Below, in pieces: positions 1 to 11,063 of a stretch of 64,000 nucleotides of DNA (position 1 is its first letter; every line of letters begins with the position of its first letter). The notes under the pieces are model-generated. The model had not been told where the DNA came from. It did no database searches and saw only the letters and a program-made list of their open reading frames with translations. Both the position numbers and the translations under genes were made by a program. Source of the DNA: Strongylocentrotus purpuratus (lineage: Eukaryota > Echinodermata > Echinoidea > Camarodonta > Strongylocentrotidae); NCBI RefSeq assembly GCF_000002235.5, contig NW_022145604.1:28741291-28805290 (forward strand). The letters run 5' to 3'.

Positions 1-1372
1 ACGGGAAATGGAATTCAGAAATCCTACTTTGCAAGTGAAATATGAGCATAATCCCGGCATCTGATCGAAATATAAAAGGCACACGTGTGATAGCTTATTG
101 TCTCAGCTACAACATATTCGAAGCTCAGCGAAAACAAAGCTAAAATATGGGAGATTTCGCTCGCAAAAGACAGGAGTGTAGAATCCAGTTTTGAGAAAAA
201 GTCATGTCCCATAGAGAATACACGCAAAATGTGAAAAATTGACATGCCTCCTTTAATCGCAAAAGTACGCCTTGATGCCTTAGTCAAAATGAAAAATTGT
301 GGCAACTATACTTGTAGCAAATTGTCTCAGCTAGAACATATCAAAATTTAAAAGAAAATTGATCAATATTTACAGAGATACAATTAATTTTCCAAAAATA
401 TGCTGACGTCATAATATGCAAATTGAAATTTTGAGTTTGGAGGCCATTATGATGACATCATGAGTTAATTGAGGGTCAAATGAGACATGAAATCATATCT
501 CCAACTCATAATCTATCTAAATATGAAAACATATTGGGAGTTCCCATCCATTCTGAACAGTTACAATGAATTTTGTATAGGCATGTTTTTGTCAATGTAT
601 GGTGGATAAAGATAACGCAGATCTGCGCGTGCTGTCAACTTTGACGGACGCTCATTGCGTTATTAAAAGGTGAACAAGTTATCAAAATGCTTGGAAAAAT
701 GTATCAAATATAATGACAGAAAAAATTCGGCGATTCTATATTGCAAAATGCCAGTACGCGCGAAAATGCGCGCGCATGCGCGTGTGCGTAATTTTTTTAT
801 CAAATGCTCCATATGGCCTGAAACGGATGTAAAAAAAAATTGGGATGATTTGGAGCATTTTAATTTTTTTCGCGCGCGTAAACGCGCGGACATAAGCGTA
901 CGCGCATTTTTGCGCGCATTTATTGACTTGAAATTGACCGGACGGATATTGAGTTTAATCATGATAAATATGAATGAAAAATGGCTTTCCTTTATGAAGA
1001 TATGATCATAAGTTGATTTTCACAAAATGGCGCCTGGATGACGTCACGATGACCTTGACTGTCTGAAAAGTCACACAGTTCTAAGTTAGACTAAGATCTA
1101 TCATCATTGAAAGTTTCATGATAATGGCTTTATTCAGTCTTGAGATATCCTGCGAACAAATTCGAGGAAGAATAATAAAAATAAATAATAATAATAAAGA
1201 AAAATCTTGACGAAATCAAAAGGTGATACGTTGACTTCGTTACGTATCACCTAAAAAAGAAAATCTTGACGAAATCAAAAGGTGATACGTTGACTTCGTT
1301 ACGTATCACCTAATAAAGAAAATCTTGACGAAATCAAAAGGTGATACGTAGACTTCGTTACGTATCACCTAA
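1..1372 (+). mobile_element. U1: tandem Helentron/HINE-like unit (type A), 5' part outside window
   Basis: The window opens just 3' of where the tRNA-like gene lies in sister units. The body has the TGACGTCA/ATGCAAAT block, the CpG-rich alternating purine-pyrimidine block near 755-920, and the AAAATGGCGCC-TGGATGACGTCA block near 1025. The body is nearly identical to U7 (12085-13260) and U15 (29215-30390). It ends with three successive hairpin modules. Open frames on both strands (93-111 codons) recur only because the DNA is copied between units; I see no protein family in them. Confidence 0.75.
1203..1372 (+). repeat. Triple 3' hairpin module array of U1
   Basis: Three ~50 bp modules, each TCTTGACGAAATC-AAA followed by a perfect 11 bp stem AGGTGATACGT/ACGTATCACCT. 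The hairpins lie at 1221-1252, 1280-1311 and 1339-1370. The loops are TGACTTCGTT, TGACTTCGTT and AGACTTCGTT. Modules are separated by A-rich linkers. They are read here as 3' ends of the mobile unit, not as transcription terminators. Confidence 0.85.
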
Positions 1373-2621
1373 TGATTCCGTCAAAATTTGCAATTTCAAC
1401 TTTCGATTGAAAATTCCGACATGATCCCAACATCCGATGAAAAAACAAAGTACACCGTTTTTATAGCCCATGGTCTCAGCTATAACATACCCCAATTTGG
1501 GAGAAAACAGAGCACACATAAGATAGATAGTGCTCATAGATGAATGCCATGTAGATTCATGATGTGAACGAAATTCACCTTCCATAGACATAACACGCAA
1601 ATGACGAAAATTCTGACATGTGGCCTTTAATTGAATTTTGTACTATGATGACCTCATTAAAATGAAACTTAGTGAAAAGTGATCTTGTAGAGAATTGCCT
1701 TATCTACAACATATCGACATTTCAAAGAGAATCGATGAATATTGAGAGAAATACACTACATTTTTCATAAATACAATGACGTCATAATATGCAATTTTGT
1801 ATTTTTGACTTCCAAGGCCATTATGATGACGTTAAGATGTACTTAATGGCCAAATGAGATATGAAATCCTACCTCCGACTCATACTCTATCTAAATATGA
1901 AAAAAAAATTGGCAATCCCTATTCATCCCAATGGACTTTTCATAGGCATGTTTTTGCCCATATATGCAATGTATTACAAAAAACGCGCGTACGGACGGTT
2001 ATCTTGAACGGACGCTCATTCCGTTTTTAATAGTGATAAAGAGCTTAACATGGTATCAAATTTTCCGGAAAAATATGAGGAATATTCGGTCAAAAGCTTT
2101 TGCGGAGAAATTATTTTTCGTTCGGCCGTGACGAACGAAAACGTGCAAAAATGCGTGTTTTGCGTGATTTTTTATGAAATGCTTATAATGGCCTGAAACG
2201 TATGCAAAAAAAATTTAAGACGATATTGAGCAATTTAAAATTTTACGCGCGCATTGACGCGCGCGCCTACGCCTACGCGCATTTTTGCGCGCATTTATTG
2301 ACCTCATATTGATCCGACGGATATTGATCTTAATCTTGATAAATATGAATGTAAAATTACTTTCCGTTATGAAGATATGATCATAAGTTGATTTTTACAA
2401 AATGGCGCCTGGATGACGTCACGATGACTTTGAGTCTTTGAAAAGTCACGCAGTTCTAAGTTAGACTAAGATCTATCATCAGTGAAAGATTCATAACAAT
2501 GGCTTTATTGAGTCTTGAGATATCCTGCGAACAAATTCGAGGAAGAATAATAATAAAAAAAAAAAAGAAAATCTTGACGAAATCAAAAGGTGATACGTTG
2601 ACTTCGTTACGTATCACCTAA
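1373..2621 (+). mobile_element. U2: type B unit lacking the 5' CTAGA end
   Basis: Begins directly after the last U1 hairpin with TGATTCCGTCAAAATTTG instead of the CTAGA hairpin. U9 and U12 start at the same point, so these are copies of one junction. It has no tRNA-like gene. In place of the type A CpG block it has a 10 bp stem hairpin TTTTCGTTCG/CGAACGAAAA at 2115-2141. It ends with the usual AAAATGGCGCC/TGACGTCA block and one 3' hairpin at 2588-2619. Confidence 0.75.
2115..2141 (+). repeat. Type B internal hairpin
   Basis: Perfect 10 bp inverted repeat TTTTCGTTCG/CGAACGAAAA around a 7 nt loop (GCCGTGA). It is also present in U4, U9, U12, U17 and, slightly altered, at 42150-42190 and in U27. 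It occupies the place where type A units have the CGCGCG-rich block. Confidence 0.7.
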
Positions 2622-2662
2622 CTAGACTTTAATTCGTCACTTAGACGAATTAGGTGATACGT
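2622..2662 (+). repeat. 5' terminal signature: CTAGA, hairpin, sub-terminal repeat
   Basis: CTAGACTT, then a 9 bp hairpin TAATTCGTC/GACGAATTA with a 5 nt loop, then GGTGATACGT. The same signature starts about 20 other units. GGTGATACGT is the reverse complement of the right arm of the 3' hairpin, giving sub-terminal inverted repeats ~2 kb apart. Confidence 0.85.
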
Positions 2663-2818
2663 ATGATAATGGTTTACATAACGAATAATGCATTACACGA
2701 TATATTATTTTGCTTCTCCCATTCATATGCTTCTCCCATTATGATCTATTCATATGTCAAGATTAATTGTGTCTCCTTGATCATCATGGATCTAGGGAAG
2801 ATGGATTGAAACAATATA

Positions 2819-2831
2819 TGACCTTTGACCC
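2819..2831 (+). promoter_or_regulatory. DR1-like nuclear-receptor half-site pair
   Basis: TGACCTTTGACCC is the reverse complement of GGGTCAAAGGTCA, two AGGTCA-type half sites spaced by 1 nt (DR1, the HNF4/RXR/COUP-TF type in animals). It is retained in most type A units and changed in U4, U17 and U20. The match is seen; binding is inferred. Confidence 0.4.
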
Positions 2832-3309
2832 TGTGCAGTAACCAGTTACACATTTGACTCTAATTTACATCATGAAGAACACCTTTTGACGATTTTATCT
2901 TATTCAAAGAAATGAAAATGTAATTGATAAATGATTAGCATCATTATGATAATGATGATCGTGATGATCATGATCATGATCATGAGCGCGATCATGACAT
3001 CTTATTGAAAAAATGAGGGTTGATTTAGATAGCATATAATCTCAGCTACAACATACTCAAAAATCAACAAAATCCAAGCCGAAATAACGGCGATATTGCT
3101 CGCAAAAGACAGGAATGTAGACTCCAGATTTGAGAAAAAGTCATTTCCCATAGGGATTACACGCAAAAAGTAATGGATTAAGTGAAAATAGGGTAATAAT
3201 AAAGTAAAAAGGGTTATTTATGACATTATTTGCGAATCTACGTGTTTAAATAATCAAAGGAGATGGTACAGTGAAGGTCAAAAGGAAAAAAAGTGGGAAA
3301 AAAAGTGTT

Positions 3310-3383
3310 GGAGACACCCGGACTCGAACCAGGGATCTCGAGGTTGGAAGTCAAGTGCGTTACCGATATACCAAAACATCTCC
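3310..3383 (-). tRNA. tRNA-like gene in U3 (anticodon uncertain)
   Basis: Read on the - strand: acceptor GGAGATG pairs with TGTCTCC (7 bp with two G-U). The A box is TTGGTATATCGG, the B box is GGTTCGAGTCC, and the T stem is CCTGG/CCGGG. Downstream on the same strand come AACAC and then runs of T, which fit a Pol III terminator. The D stem is weak. The anticodon arm pairs best as TTGAC/CTCGA with loop TTCCAAC (anticodon CCA) and one C-C mismatch; the alternative TCC register pairs worse. It could be an active Pol III promoter of a tRNA-derived sequence rather than a translating tRNA. Confidence 0.5.
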
Positions 3384-4646
3384 CATAGCGATTACACGTA
3401 AACAGGAAATGGAATTCAGAAATCCTACTTTGCAAGTGAAATATGAGCATGATCCCGGCATCTGATCGAGAAATAAAGGGCACACTTGTGATAGCTCATT
3501 GTCTCAGCTACAACATATCCGAAGCTCAGCGAAAACGAAGCTAAAACAACGGAGATTTTGCTCGCGAAAGACAGGAGTGTAGAATCCAGTTTTGAGAAAA
3601 AGTCATGTCCCATAGAGAATACACGCAAAATGCGAAAAATTGACATGCCTCCTTTAATCGCAAAAATACACCATGATACTTTTGTCAAAAATAAAAATTG
3701 TGAACATTACATTTGTAGAAAATTGTCTCAGCTAGAACATATCAAAATTAAAAAGAAAATTGGTCCATATTTACAGAGATACAATCAATTTTCCAAAAAT
3801 ATGCTGACGTCATAATATGCAAATTAAAATTTTGAGTTTGGAGGCCATTATGATGACGTCATGAGTTAATTGAGGATCAAATGAGACATGAAATCATATC
3901 TCCGACTCATAATCTATCCAAATATGACAAAATATTAGGAGTTTCTATCTATTCTAAAGAGTTACAATGAATTTTATATAGGCATGTTTTTGCCCATGTA
4001 TTGTGGATAAAGATAACGCAAATCCGCGCGTGCTGTCAACTTTGACGGACGCTCATTGCGTTAATAAAAGGTGAACAAATTATCAAAATGCTTGGAAAAT
4101 TGTACCGAATATGATGACAGAAAAAAATCGGCGATTCTATGTTGCAAAATGCCAGTACGCGCGAAAACGCGCGCGCATGCGCGTGTGTGTAATTTTTTTA
4201 TCAAATGCTCCATATGGCCTGAAACGTATGCAAAAAAAATTTGGGATGATTTGGAGCATTTTTAATTTTTGCGCGCGCGTAAACGCGCGGACGAGCGCGC
4301 ACGCGCGCATTTACGCACGTTTATTGACCTCAACTTGACCGGACGGATATTGATCTTAATCATGATAAATATGAATGAAAAATTATTATTCGTTATAAAG
4401 ATATGATCATTAGTTGATTTTCACAAAATGGCGCCTGGATGACGTCAAGATGACTTTGAGTCTTTGAAAAGTCACGCAGTTCTAAGTTAGACTAAGATCT
4501 ATCATCATTGAAAGATTCATAACAATGGCTTCGTTCAGTCTTGAGATATCCTGCGAACAAATTCGAGGAAGAATAATAATAAATAAATAAATAATAAAAA
4601 TCTTGACGAAATCAAAAGGTGATACGTCTACGTACGTATCACCTAA

Positions 4647-7338
4647 CTAGACTTTAATTCGTCACTTAGACGAATTAGGTGATACGTATGATATTGGTTT
4701 ACCTACCAAAGAATGCATTACACGATATCATATTATTTTATGAAATGCTCTTCCCATAATGATCTATCCATATGTCAAGTTTAAATTGTGTCGATCCCTG
4801 ATCATTATGGATATAGGGAAGATAGATTGAGACAATATATGACCATTGACTCTGTGCAGTAACCAGTTACACCTTTGACTCTAATTTACATCATGAAGAA
4901 CGCATTTTGACGATTTTCATCTGATTCAAAGAAATGAAAATATAATTGATAAATAAGAGCTTATGCCTGAATAATTAAAAATGTACAGTGTATGACGTCA
5001 CGATGTCCCGGCGTAAATGAAAAGTGTGAGAATACATTAGCGATCATTTTGAGTTGTCGACGTGAGATTCACTAGTTGCTTGAAAATAAAATCTTTAAAT
5101 ATCGGATGGATATATACTGTCACTGTATAAGGAATGTGGATTAGAGGGATATTGATCCGTCAGTCTTTCTTGAAGGCTTGTCAATTAAAGGAATACAAAT
5201 ATTTGAATGTATTTCGCTCAGGAAATTACATACAGCATTGCCAGTAAATTTCACGGGATCAATGTTAAAATCTCCCATTATATAAACCTGTTTATGTTCA
5301 GTATGTGTTTTTTGTAAAACATTTTCAAAGACAGGGATGAAATCATTGATATTTGATTGGGGTTTCCTATATATGACACCTACAATAATATTCTCATGTC
5401 TCGGCAAATTGCTTTCAATAAACAGTGATTCATAGTTGTATGATGGGTATAATATAAATATATCATTGCGTATTTCATATTCAAAATTGTCAGCGACCAA
5501 TAGACCAACACCTGTACCCTTTTCTACTTGGCGATTAAAATGTATAAATGAATGACCAAACACATTGAATAATAGTGGCGTACTATCATTAACCCAAGTT
5601 TCTATACATAAGTACAGATCAAATTGGATAAAGCATTACAATTTTTGTTTAAACTACGCGAATTAAAATGTAAAATACTAAAATGATAGTTAATGTTACT
5701 GAATTCAGTCGTAAAATCCTCATCAATATAATATTTACAGTTCAGAAACCTACTGAAATGAAACTCATATTCTTTTTCGGATAAATAGTTTAAATCATTG
5801 ATATCAGTATAAGTATTTGTAGTATTACTACCAAATATTGAATGAAGTTCGTCATTATTCAAGTCTTGAATAGGAAATGAACAATGAGAACAGAGTGGGT
5901 TATTAATGTAGCCGAATGCTCACGTTCTCTATAACGCTCATTTTATGTATTTTATTACCAGAGAAAAAAAGATGTCAGTCAGTCACTCAATAGTGTCTGA
6001 GAGTAAAGTCTAGAAAGTAAAAGGGTTTCCTTACATAATTTCAATACGAGGACACTGCTAACGTTAAAGTTTCACAAATAGGACATACGTGACATATTCA
6101 TCATTTCAACATTCAACTGAAAATTGTGATATGATCTCATCATCTGATCAAAAAACTAAAAGCACCGTTTTGATAGCCCATGGTCTCAGCTATAACATAC
6201 CCCAATTTGGGAGAAAACAGAGCACACATAAGATAGATAGTGCTCATAGATGAATGCCATGTAGATTCACGATGTGAACGAAATTCACCTTCCTTAGACA
6301 TAACACGCAAATGACGAAAATTCTGACATGTGGCCTTTAATTGAATTTTGTACTATGATGACCTCATTAAAATGAAACTTAGTGAAAAGTGATCGTGTAG
6401 AGAATTGCCTTATCTACAACATATCGACATTTCAAAGAGAATCGATGAATATTGAGAGAAATACACTACATTTTCCATAAATACAATGACGTCATAATAT
6501 GCAATTTTGTATTTTTGACTTCCAAGGCCATTATGATGACGTTAAGATGTACTTAATGGCCAAATGAGATATGAAATCATACCTCCGACTCATACTCTAT
6601 CTAAATATGAAAAAAAAATTGGCAATCCCTATTCATCCCAATGGACTTTTTATAGGCATGTTTTTGCCCATATATGCAATGTATTACAAAAATCGCGCGT
6701 ACGGACGGTTATCTTGAACGGACGCTCATTCCGTTTTTAATGGTGATAAAGAGCTAAACATGGTATCAAATTTTCCGGAAAAATATGAGGAATATTCGGT
6801 CAAAAGCTTTTGCGGAGAAATTATTTTTCGTTCGGCCGTGACGAACGAAAACGTGCAAAAATGCGTGTTTTGCGTGATTTTTTATGAAATGCTTATAATG
6901 GCCTGAAACGTATGCAAAAAAAATTTAAGACGATTTAGAGCATTTTAAATTTTTGCGCGCGCATTAACGCGCGCACGAACGCGTACGCGCGCGTTTACGC
7001 ACGTTTATTGACCTAAAATTGACCGGACGGATATTGATCTTAATCATGATAAATATGAATGAAAAATTACTATCCGTTATGAAGATATGATCATAAGTTG
7101 ATTTTCACAAAATGGCGCCTGGATGACGTCACGATGACTTTGAGTATTTGAAAAGTCACGCAGTTCTAAGTTAGACTAAGATCTATCATCAGTGAAAGAT
7201 TCATAACAATGGCTTTATTGAGTCTTGAGATATCCTGCGAACAAATTCGAGGAAGAATAATAAATAAATAAAAAATAATAAAGGAAAATCTTGACGAAAT
7301 CAAAAGGTGATACGTAGACTTCGTTACGTATCACCTAA
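4647..7338 (+). mobile_element. U4: unit with EN fragment and type B 3' half
   Basis: Standard 5' end (CTAGACTT, hairpin, GGTGATACGT). The next part is diverged (the DR1 is changed to TGACCATTGACTC). An endonuclease-like coding fragment follows on the - strand (about 5141-5915), then from ~6096 a type B body with the TTCGTTCG hairpin, and a single 3' hairpin at 7305-7336. It has no tRNA-like gene. It is co-linear with U17 (32590-35294), so both descend from one composite unit. Confidence 0.75.
5141..5915 (-). pseudogene. Broken EN (AP-endonuclease-like) fragment, copy 1
   Basis: On the - strand the reading runs from a Cys-X2-Cys remnant (PLCSHCSFPIQ), through LHFNSRSLN, to GVGLLV, VGVIYRKPQ and YIMGDFNIDP. 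These are the motif order of the exonuclease-endonuclease-phosphatase domain found in CR1-like LINEs and in the EN of Helentrons. It is split into two frames (5602-5862 and 5141-5563) by small deletions relative to copy 2, including an 8-base loss next to ~5597. The C-terminal catalytic Asp-His motif is missing after SISL. No RT follows. It cannot encode an active enzyme. Confidence 0.7.
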
Positions 7339-9257
7339 CTAGACTTTAATTCGTCACTTAGACGAATTAGGTGATACGTATGATAATGGTTTACATAACG
7401 AATAATGCATTACACGATATATTATTTTATAAAATGCTTCTCCCATTTATATGCTTCTCCCATTATGATCTATCCATATGTCAAGATTAAATTGTGTCTC
7501 CTTGATCATCATGGATCTAGGGAAGATAGATTGAAACAAGATATGACCTTTGACCCTGTGCAGTAACCAGTTACACATTTGACTCTAATTTACATCATGA
7601 AGAACACCTTTTGACGATTTTATCTTATTCAAAGAAATGAAAATGTAATTGATAAATGATTATCATCATTATGATAATGATCATGATCATGACCGCGATC
7701 TTGACATCTTATTGAAAAAATAAGGATTGATTTAGATAGCATATAGTCTAAGCTACAACATACTTAAAAATCAACAAAATCCAAGCAGAACTAATGGCGA
7801 TATTGCTCGCAAAAGACAGGAATGTAGAATCCAGATTTGAGAAAAAGTCATCTCCCATAGGGATTACACGCAAAAAGTAATGGATTAAGCGATTCTACGT
7901 GTTTAAATAATCAAAGGAGAAGGTACAGTGAAAGGTCAAAAGGAAAAAAAGTGTTGTAGACACCCGGAATCGAACCAGGGATCTCGAGGTTGAAAGTCAA
8001 GTGCGTTACTGATATACCAAAACATCTCCCATAGCGATTACACGTAAACGGGAAATGGAATTCTGAAGTCTTACATTGCAAGTGAAATATGAGCATAATC
8101 CCGGCATATGATCGAAAAATAAAGTGCACACTGGAGATAGCCTTTTGTCTCCGCTACAACATACTTGAAGTTCAGCGTAAACAAAGATAAAACAACAGAG
8201 ATATTGCTCGCGAAAGACGGAAATGTAGAATCCAGTTTTGAGAAAAAGTCATGTCCCATAGACAATACACGCAAAATGTGAAAAACTGACATGCCTCCTT
8301 TAATCGCAAAAATACGCCATGATACCTTTGTCAAACTGGAAAGGTGTGGTCACTGCATTTGTAGAAAATTATCTCAGCTAGAACATATCAAAATTTTAAA
8401 CAAAATCAATCAATATTTACAGAGATACAATCAATTTTCCAAAAATATGCAAACGTCAAAATATGCAAATTGAAATTTTGAGTTTGGAGGCCATTATGAT
8501 GACGTCATTAGTTAATTGAGGGTCAAATGAGACATGAAATCATATCTCCGACTCATAATCTATCTCAATATGACAAAATATTGGGAGTTCATATCTTTTC
8601 CGAAGAGTTAAAAAGATTTTTGTATATGCATGTTTTTGCTCATGTATTGTGGATAAAGATAACGCAGGTCCGCGCGCGCTGTCAACTTTGACGGACGCTC
8701 ATTGCGTTATTAAAGGGTTAACAAGTTATCAAAATGCTTGGAAAAATGTGCCAAATATGATGATAGAAAAATTTCGGCGATTCTATGTTGGAAAACGCTA
8801 GTACGCGCAAAAAACAGGCGCGCATGCGCGTGAGCATAATTTTTTTATCAAATGCTCCATATGGCCTGAAACGTATGCAAAAAAAATTTGGGATGATTTA
8901 GAGCATTTTAAATTTTTGCGCGCGCGTAAACGCGCGGGCGAACGCGCACGCGCGCATTTGCGCACGTTTATTGACCTGAAATTGACCGGACGGATATTGA
9001 TCTTAATCGTGATAATTATGAATGAGAAATACTTTTCCGTTATGAAGATATGATCATAAGTTGATTTTCACAAAATGGCGCCTGGATGACGTCACGATGA
9101 GTTTGAGTTTTTGAAAAGTCACGCAGTTCTAAGTTAGGCTAAGATCTATCATCATGGCAAGTTTCATGATAATGGCTTTAGCCATTCTTGAGATATCCTG
9201 CGAACAAAATTGAGGAAGAATAATAATAATTTCTTCTATACAGACACAAAATAAATA
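7339..9257 (+). mobile_element. U5: type A unit without a 3' hairpin
   Basis: Full 5' end and DR1, but the intermediate stretch (AAAATAGGGTAATAATAAAG in sisters) is deleted, and the tRNA-like gene has a changed acceptor. The 3' end stops in an AT-rich tail with a unique TTTCTTCTATACAGACAC stretch at 9231-9248 and no hairpin module. The body matches U26 (56671-58560) almost base for base. Confidence 0.75.
7956..8029 (-). tRNA. tRNA-like gene in U5, degenerate
   Basis: 74 bp, same architecture as in U3. The 3' acceptor strand is GTGTCTAC, breaking a G-C pair, and TTCCAAC has become TTTCAAC. The B-box is GGTTCGATTCC. T-runs follow on the - strand. Probably decayed. Confidence 0.35.
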
Positions 9258-9948
9258 CTAGACTTTAATTCGTCACTTAGACGAATTAGGTGATACGTAT
9301 GATAATGGTTTACATAACGAATAATGCATTACACGATATATTATTTTGCTTCTCCCATTCATATGCTTCTCCCATTATGATCTATTCATATGTCAAGATT
9401 AAATTGTGTCTCCTTGATCATCATGGATCTAGGGAAGATAGATTGAAACAATATATGACCTTTGACCCTGTGCAGTAACCAGTTACACATTTGACTCTAA
9501 TTTACATCATGAAGAACACCTTTTGACGATTTTATCTTATTCAAAGAAATGAAAATGTAATTGATAAATGATTAGCATCATTATGATAATGATGATCGTG
9601 ATGATCATGATCATGATCATGAGCGCGATCATGACATCTTATTGAAAAAATGAGGGTTGATTTAGATAGCATATAGTCTCAGCTACAACATACTCAAAAA
9701 TCAACAAAATCCAAGCCGAAATAACGGCGATATTGCTCGCAAAAGACAGGAATGTAGACTCCAGATTTGAGAAAAAGTCATTTCCCATAGGGATTACACG
9801 CAAAAAGTAATGGATTAAGTGAAAATAGGGTAATAATAAAGTAAAAAGGGTTATTTATGACATTATTTGCGAATCTACGTGTTTAAATAATCAAAGGAGA
9901 TGGTACAGTGAAGGTCAAAATGAAAAAAAAGTGAGAAAAAAAAGTGTT

Positions 9949-10022
9949 GGAGACACCCGGACTCGAACCAGGGATCTCGAGGTTGGAAGTAAAGTGCGTT
10001 ACCGATATACCAAAACATCTCC
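9949..10022 (-). tRNA. tRNA-like gene in U6
   Basis: 74 bp, same A box, B box and acceptor as in U3. It has one base change in the anticodon arm (CTTTACTTCC). T-runs lie 5 nt downstream on the - strand. Confidence 0.45.
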
Positions 10023-10443
10023 CATAGCGATTACACGTAAACAGGAAATGGAATTCAGAAATCCTACTTTGCAAGTGAAATATGAGCATGATCCCGGCAT
10101 CTAATCGAAAAATAAAGGAGACACTTTTGATAGCTCATTGTCTCAGCTACAACATATCCGAAGCTCAGCGAAAACAAAGCTAAAACAACGGAGATTTTGC
10201 TCGCGAAAGACAGGAGTGTAGAATCCAGTTTTGAGAAAAAGTCATGTCCCATAGAGAATACACGCAAAATGCGAAAAATTGACATGCCTCCTTAAATCGC
10301 AAAAATACACCATGATACTTTTGTCAAAAATAAAAATTGTGAATATTACATTTGTAGAAAATTGTCTCAGCTAGAACATATCAAAATTAAAAAGAAAATT
10401 GATCCATATTTACAGAGATACAATCAATTTTCCAAAAATATGC

Positions 10444-10500
10444 TGACGTCATAATATGCAAATTAAAATTTTGAGTTTGGAGGCCATTATGATGACGTCA
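10444..10500 (+). promoter_or_regulatory. CRE-octamer-CRE cluster (typical of the family)
   Basis: TGACGTCA (CREB/ATF palindrome), then 4 nt later ATGCAAAT (POU octamer), then a second TGACGTCA, all within 57 bp. The arrangement recurs in most type A units and, partly, in the diverged subfamilies. The matches are exact; function is inferred. Confidence 0.4.
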
Positions 10501-11063
10501 TGAGTTAATTGAGGATCAAATGAGACATGAAATCATATCTCCGAGTCATAATCTATCCAAATATGACAAAATATTAGGAGTTTCTATCTATTCTAAAGAG
10601 TTACAATGAATTTTATATAGGCATGTTTTTGCCCATGTATTGTGGATAAAGATAACGCAAATCCGCGCATGCTGTCAACTTTGACGGACGCTCATTGCGT
10701 TAATATAAGGTGAACAAATTATCAAAATGCTTGGAAAAATGTACCGAATATGATGACAGAAAAAAATCGGCGATTCTATGTTGCAAAATGCCAGTACGCG
10801 CCAAAACGCGCGCGCATGTGCGTGTGCGTAATTTTTTTATCAAATGCTTTATATGGCCTGAAACGTATCCAAAAAAAATTTGGGATGATTTAGAGTATTT
10901 TTAATTTTTGCGCGCGCGTAAACGCGCGGACGAGCGCGCACGCGCGCATTTACGCACGTTTATTGACCCCAACTTGACCGGACGGATATTGATCTTAATC
11001 ATGATAAATATGAATGAAAAATTATTATTCGTTATAAAGATATGATCATTAGTTGATTTTCAC

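Larger units (their letters stand above)
2622..4646 (+). mobile_element. U3: full-length type A unit (about 2.0 kb)
   Basis: A good reference copy. The 5' hairpin TAATTCGTC/GACGAATTA is at 2630-2652, followed by GGTGATACGT. A DR1-like TGACCTTTGACCC lies at 2819-2831. A GATCATGATCATGATC palindromic microsatellite follows near 2955-2995. The tRNA-like gene is at 3310-3383 (- strand). Then come the TGACGTCA/octamer block near 3806, the CpG-rich block near 4157-4315, an (AAAT)n tail, and a 3' hairpin with short loop at 4617-4644. Closest sisters are U6, U24 and U25. Confidence 0.8.

Noticed and set aside
24..305. A recurrent 85-93 codon frame on the - strand (with FSMGHDFFSKLDSTLLSF) in most units
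   Set aside because: It recurs because the DNA is repeated; an equally long frame exists on the other strand of the same bases (LAKDRSVESSFEKKSC). There is no recognisable domain, the length varies with unit, and some copies are interrupted.
670..1005. 111-codon frame (KLSKCLEKC...) and its antisense twin in the CpG-rich block
   Set aside because: Arg/Ala-rich translation of CGCGCG repeats on both strands, broken in many units. No sign of coding selection that I can judge by eye.
1221..1252. Rho-independent transcription terminators
   Set aside because: Hairpins lack a following T-run and lie at mobile-unit ends in eukaryotic DNA; they are not bacterial terminators.
3310..3383. Functional tRNA-Gly (TCC) or tRNA-Trp (CCA) gene
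   Set aside because: In the TCC register only two of five anticodon pairs form; in the CCA register one pair fails and the D stem is poor. Kept only as tRNA-like.
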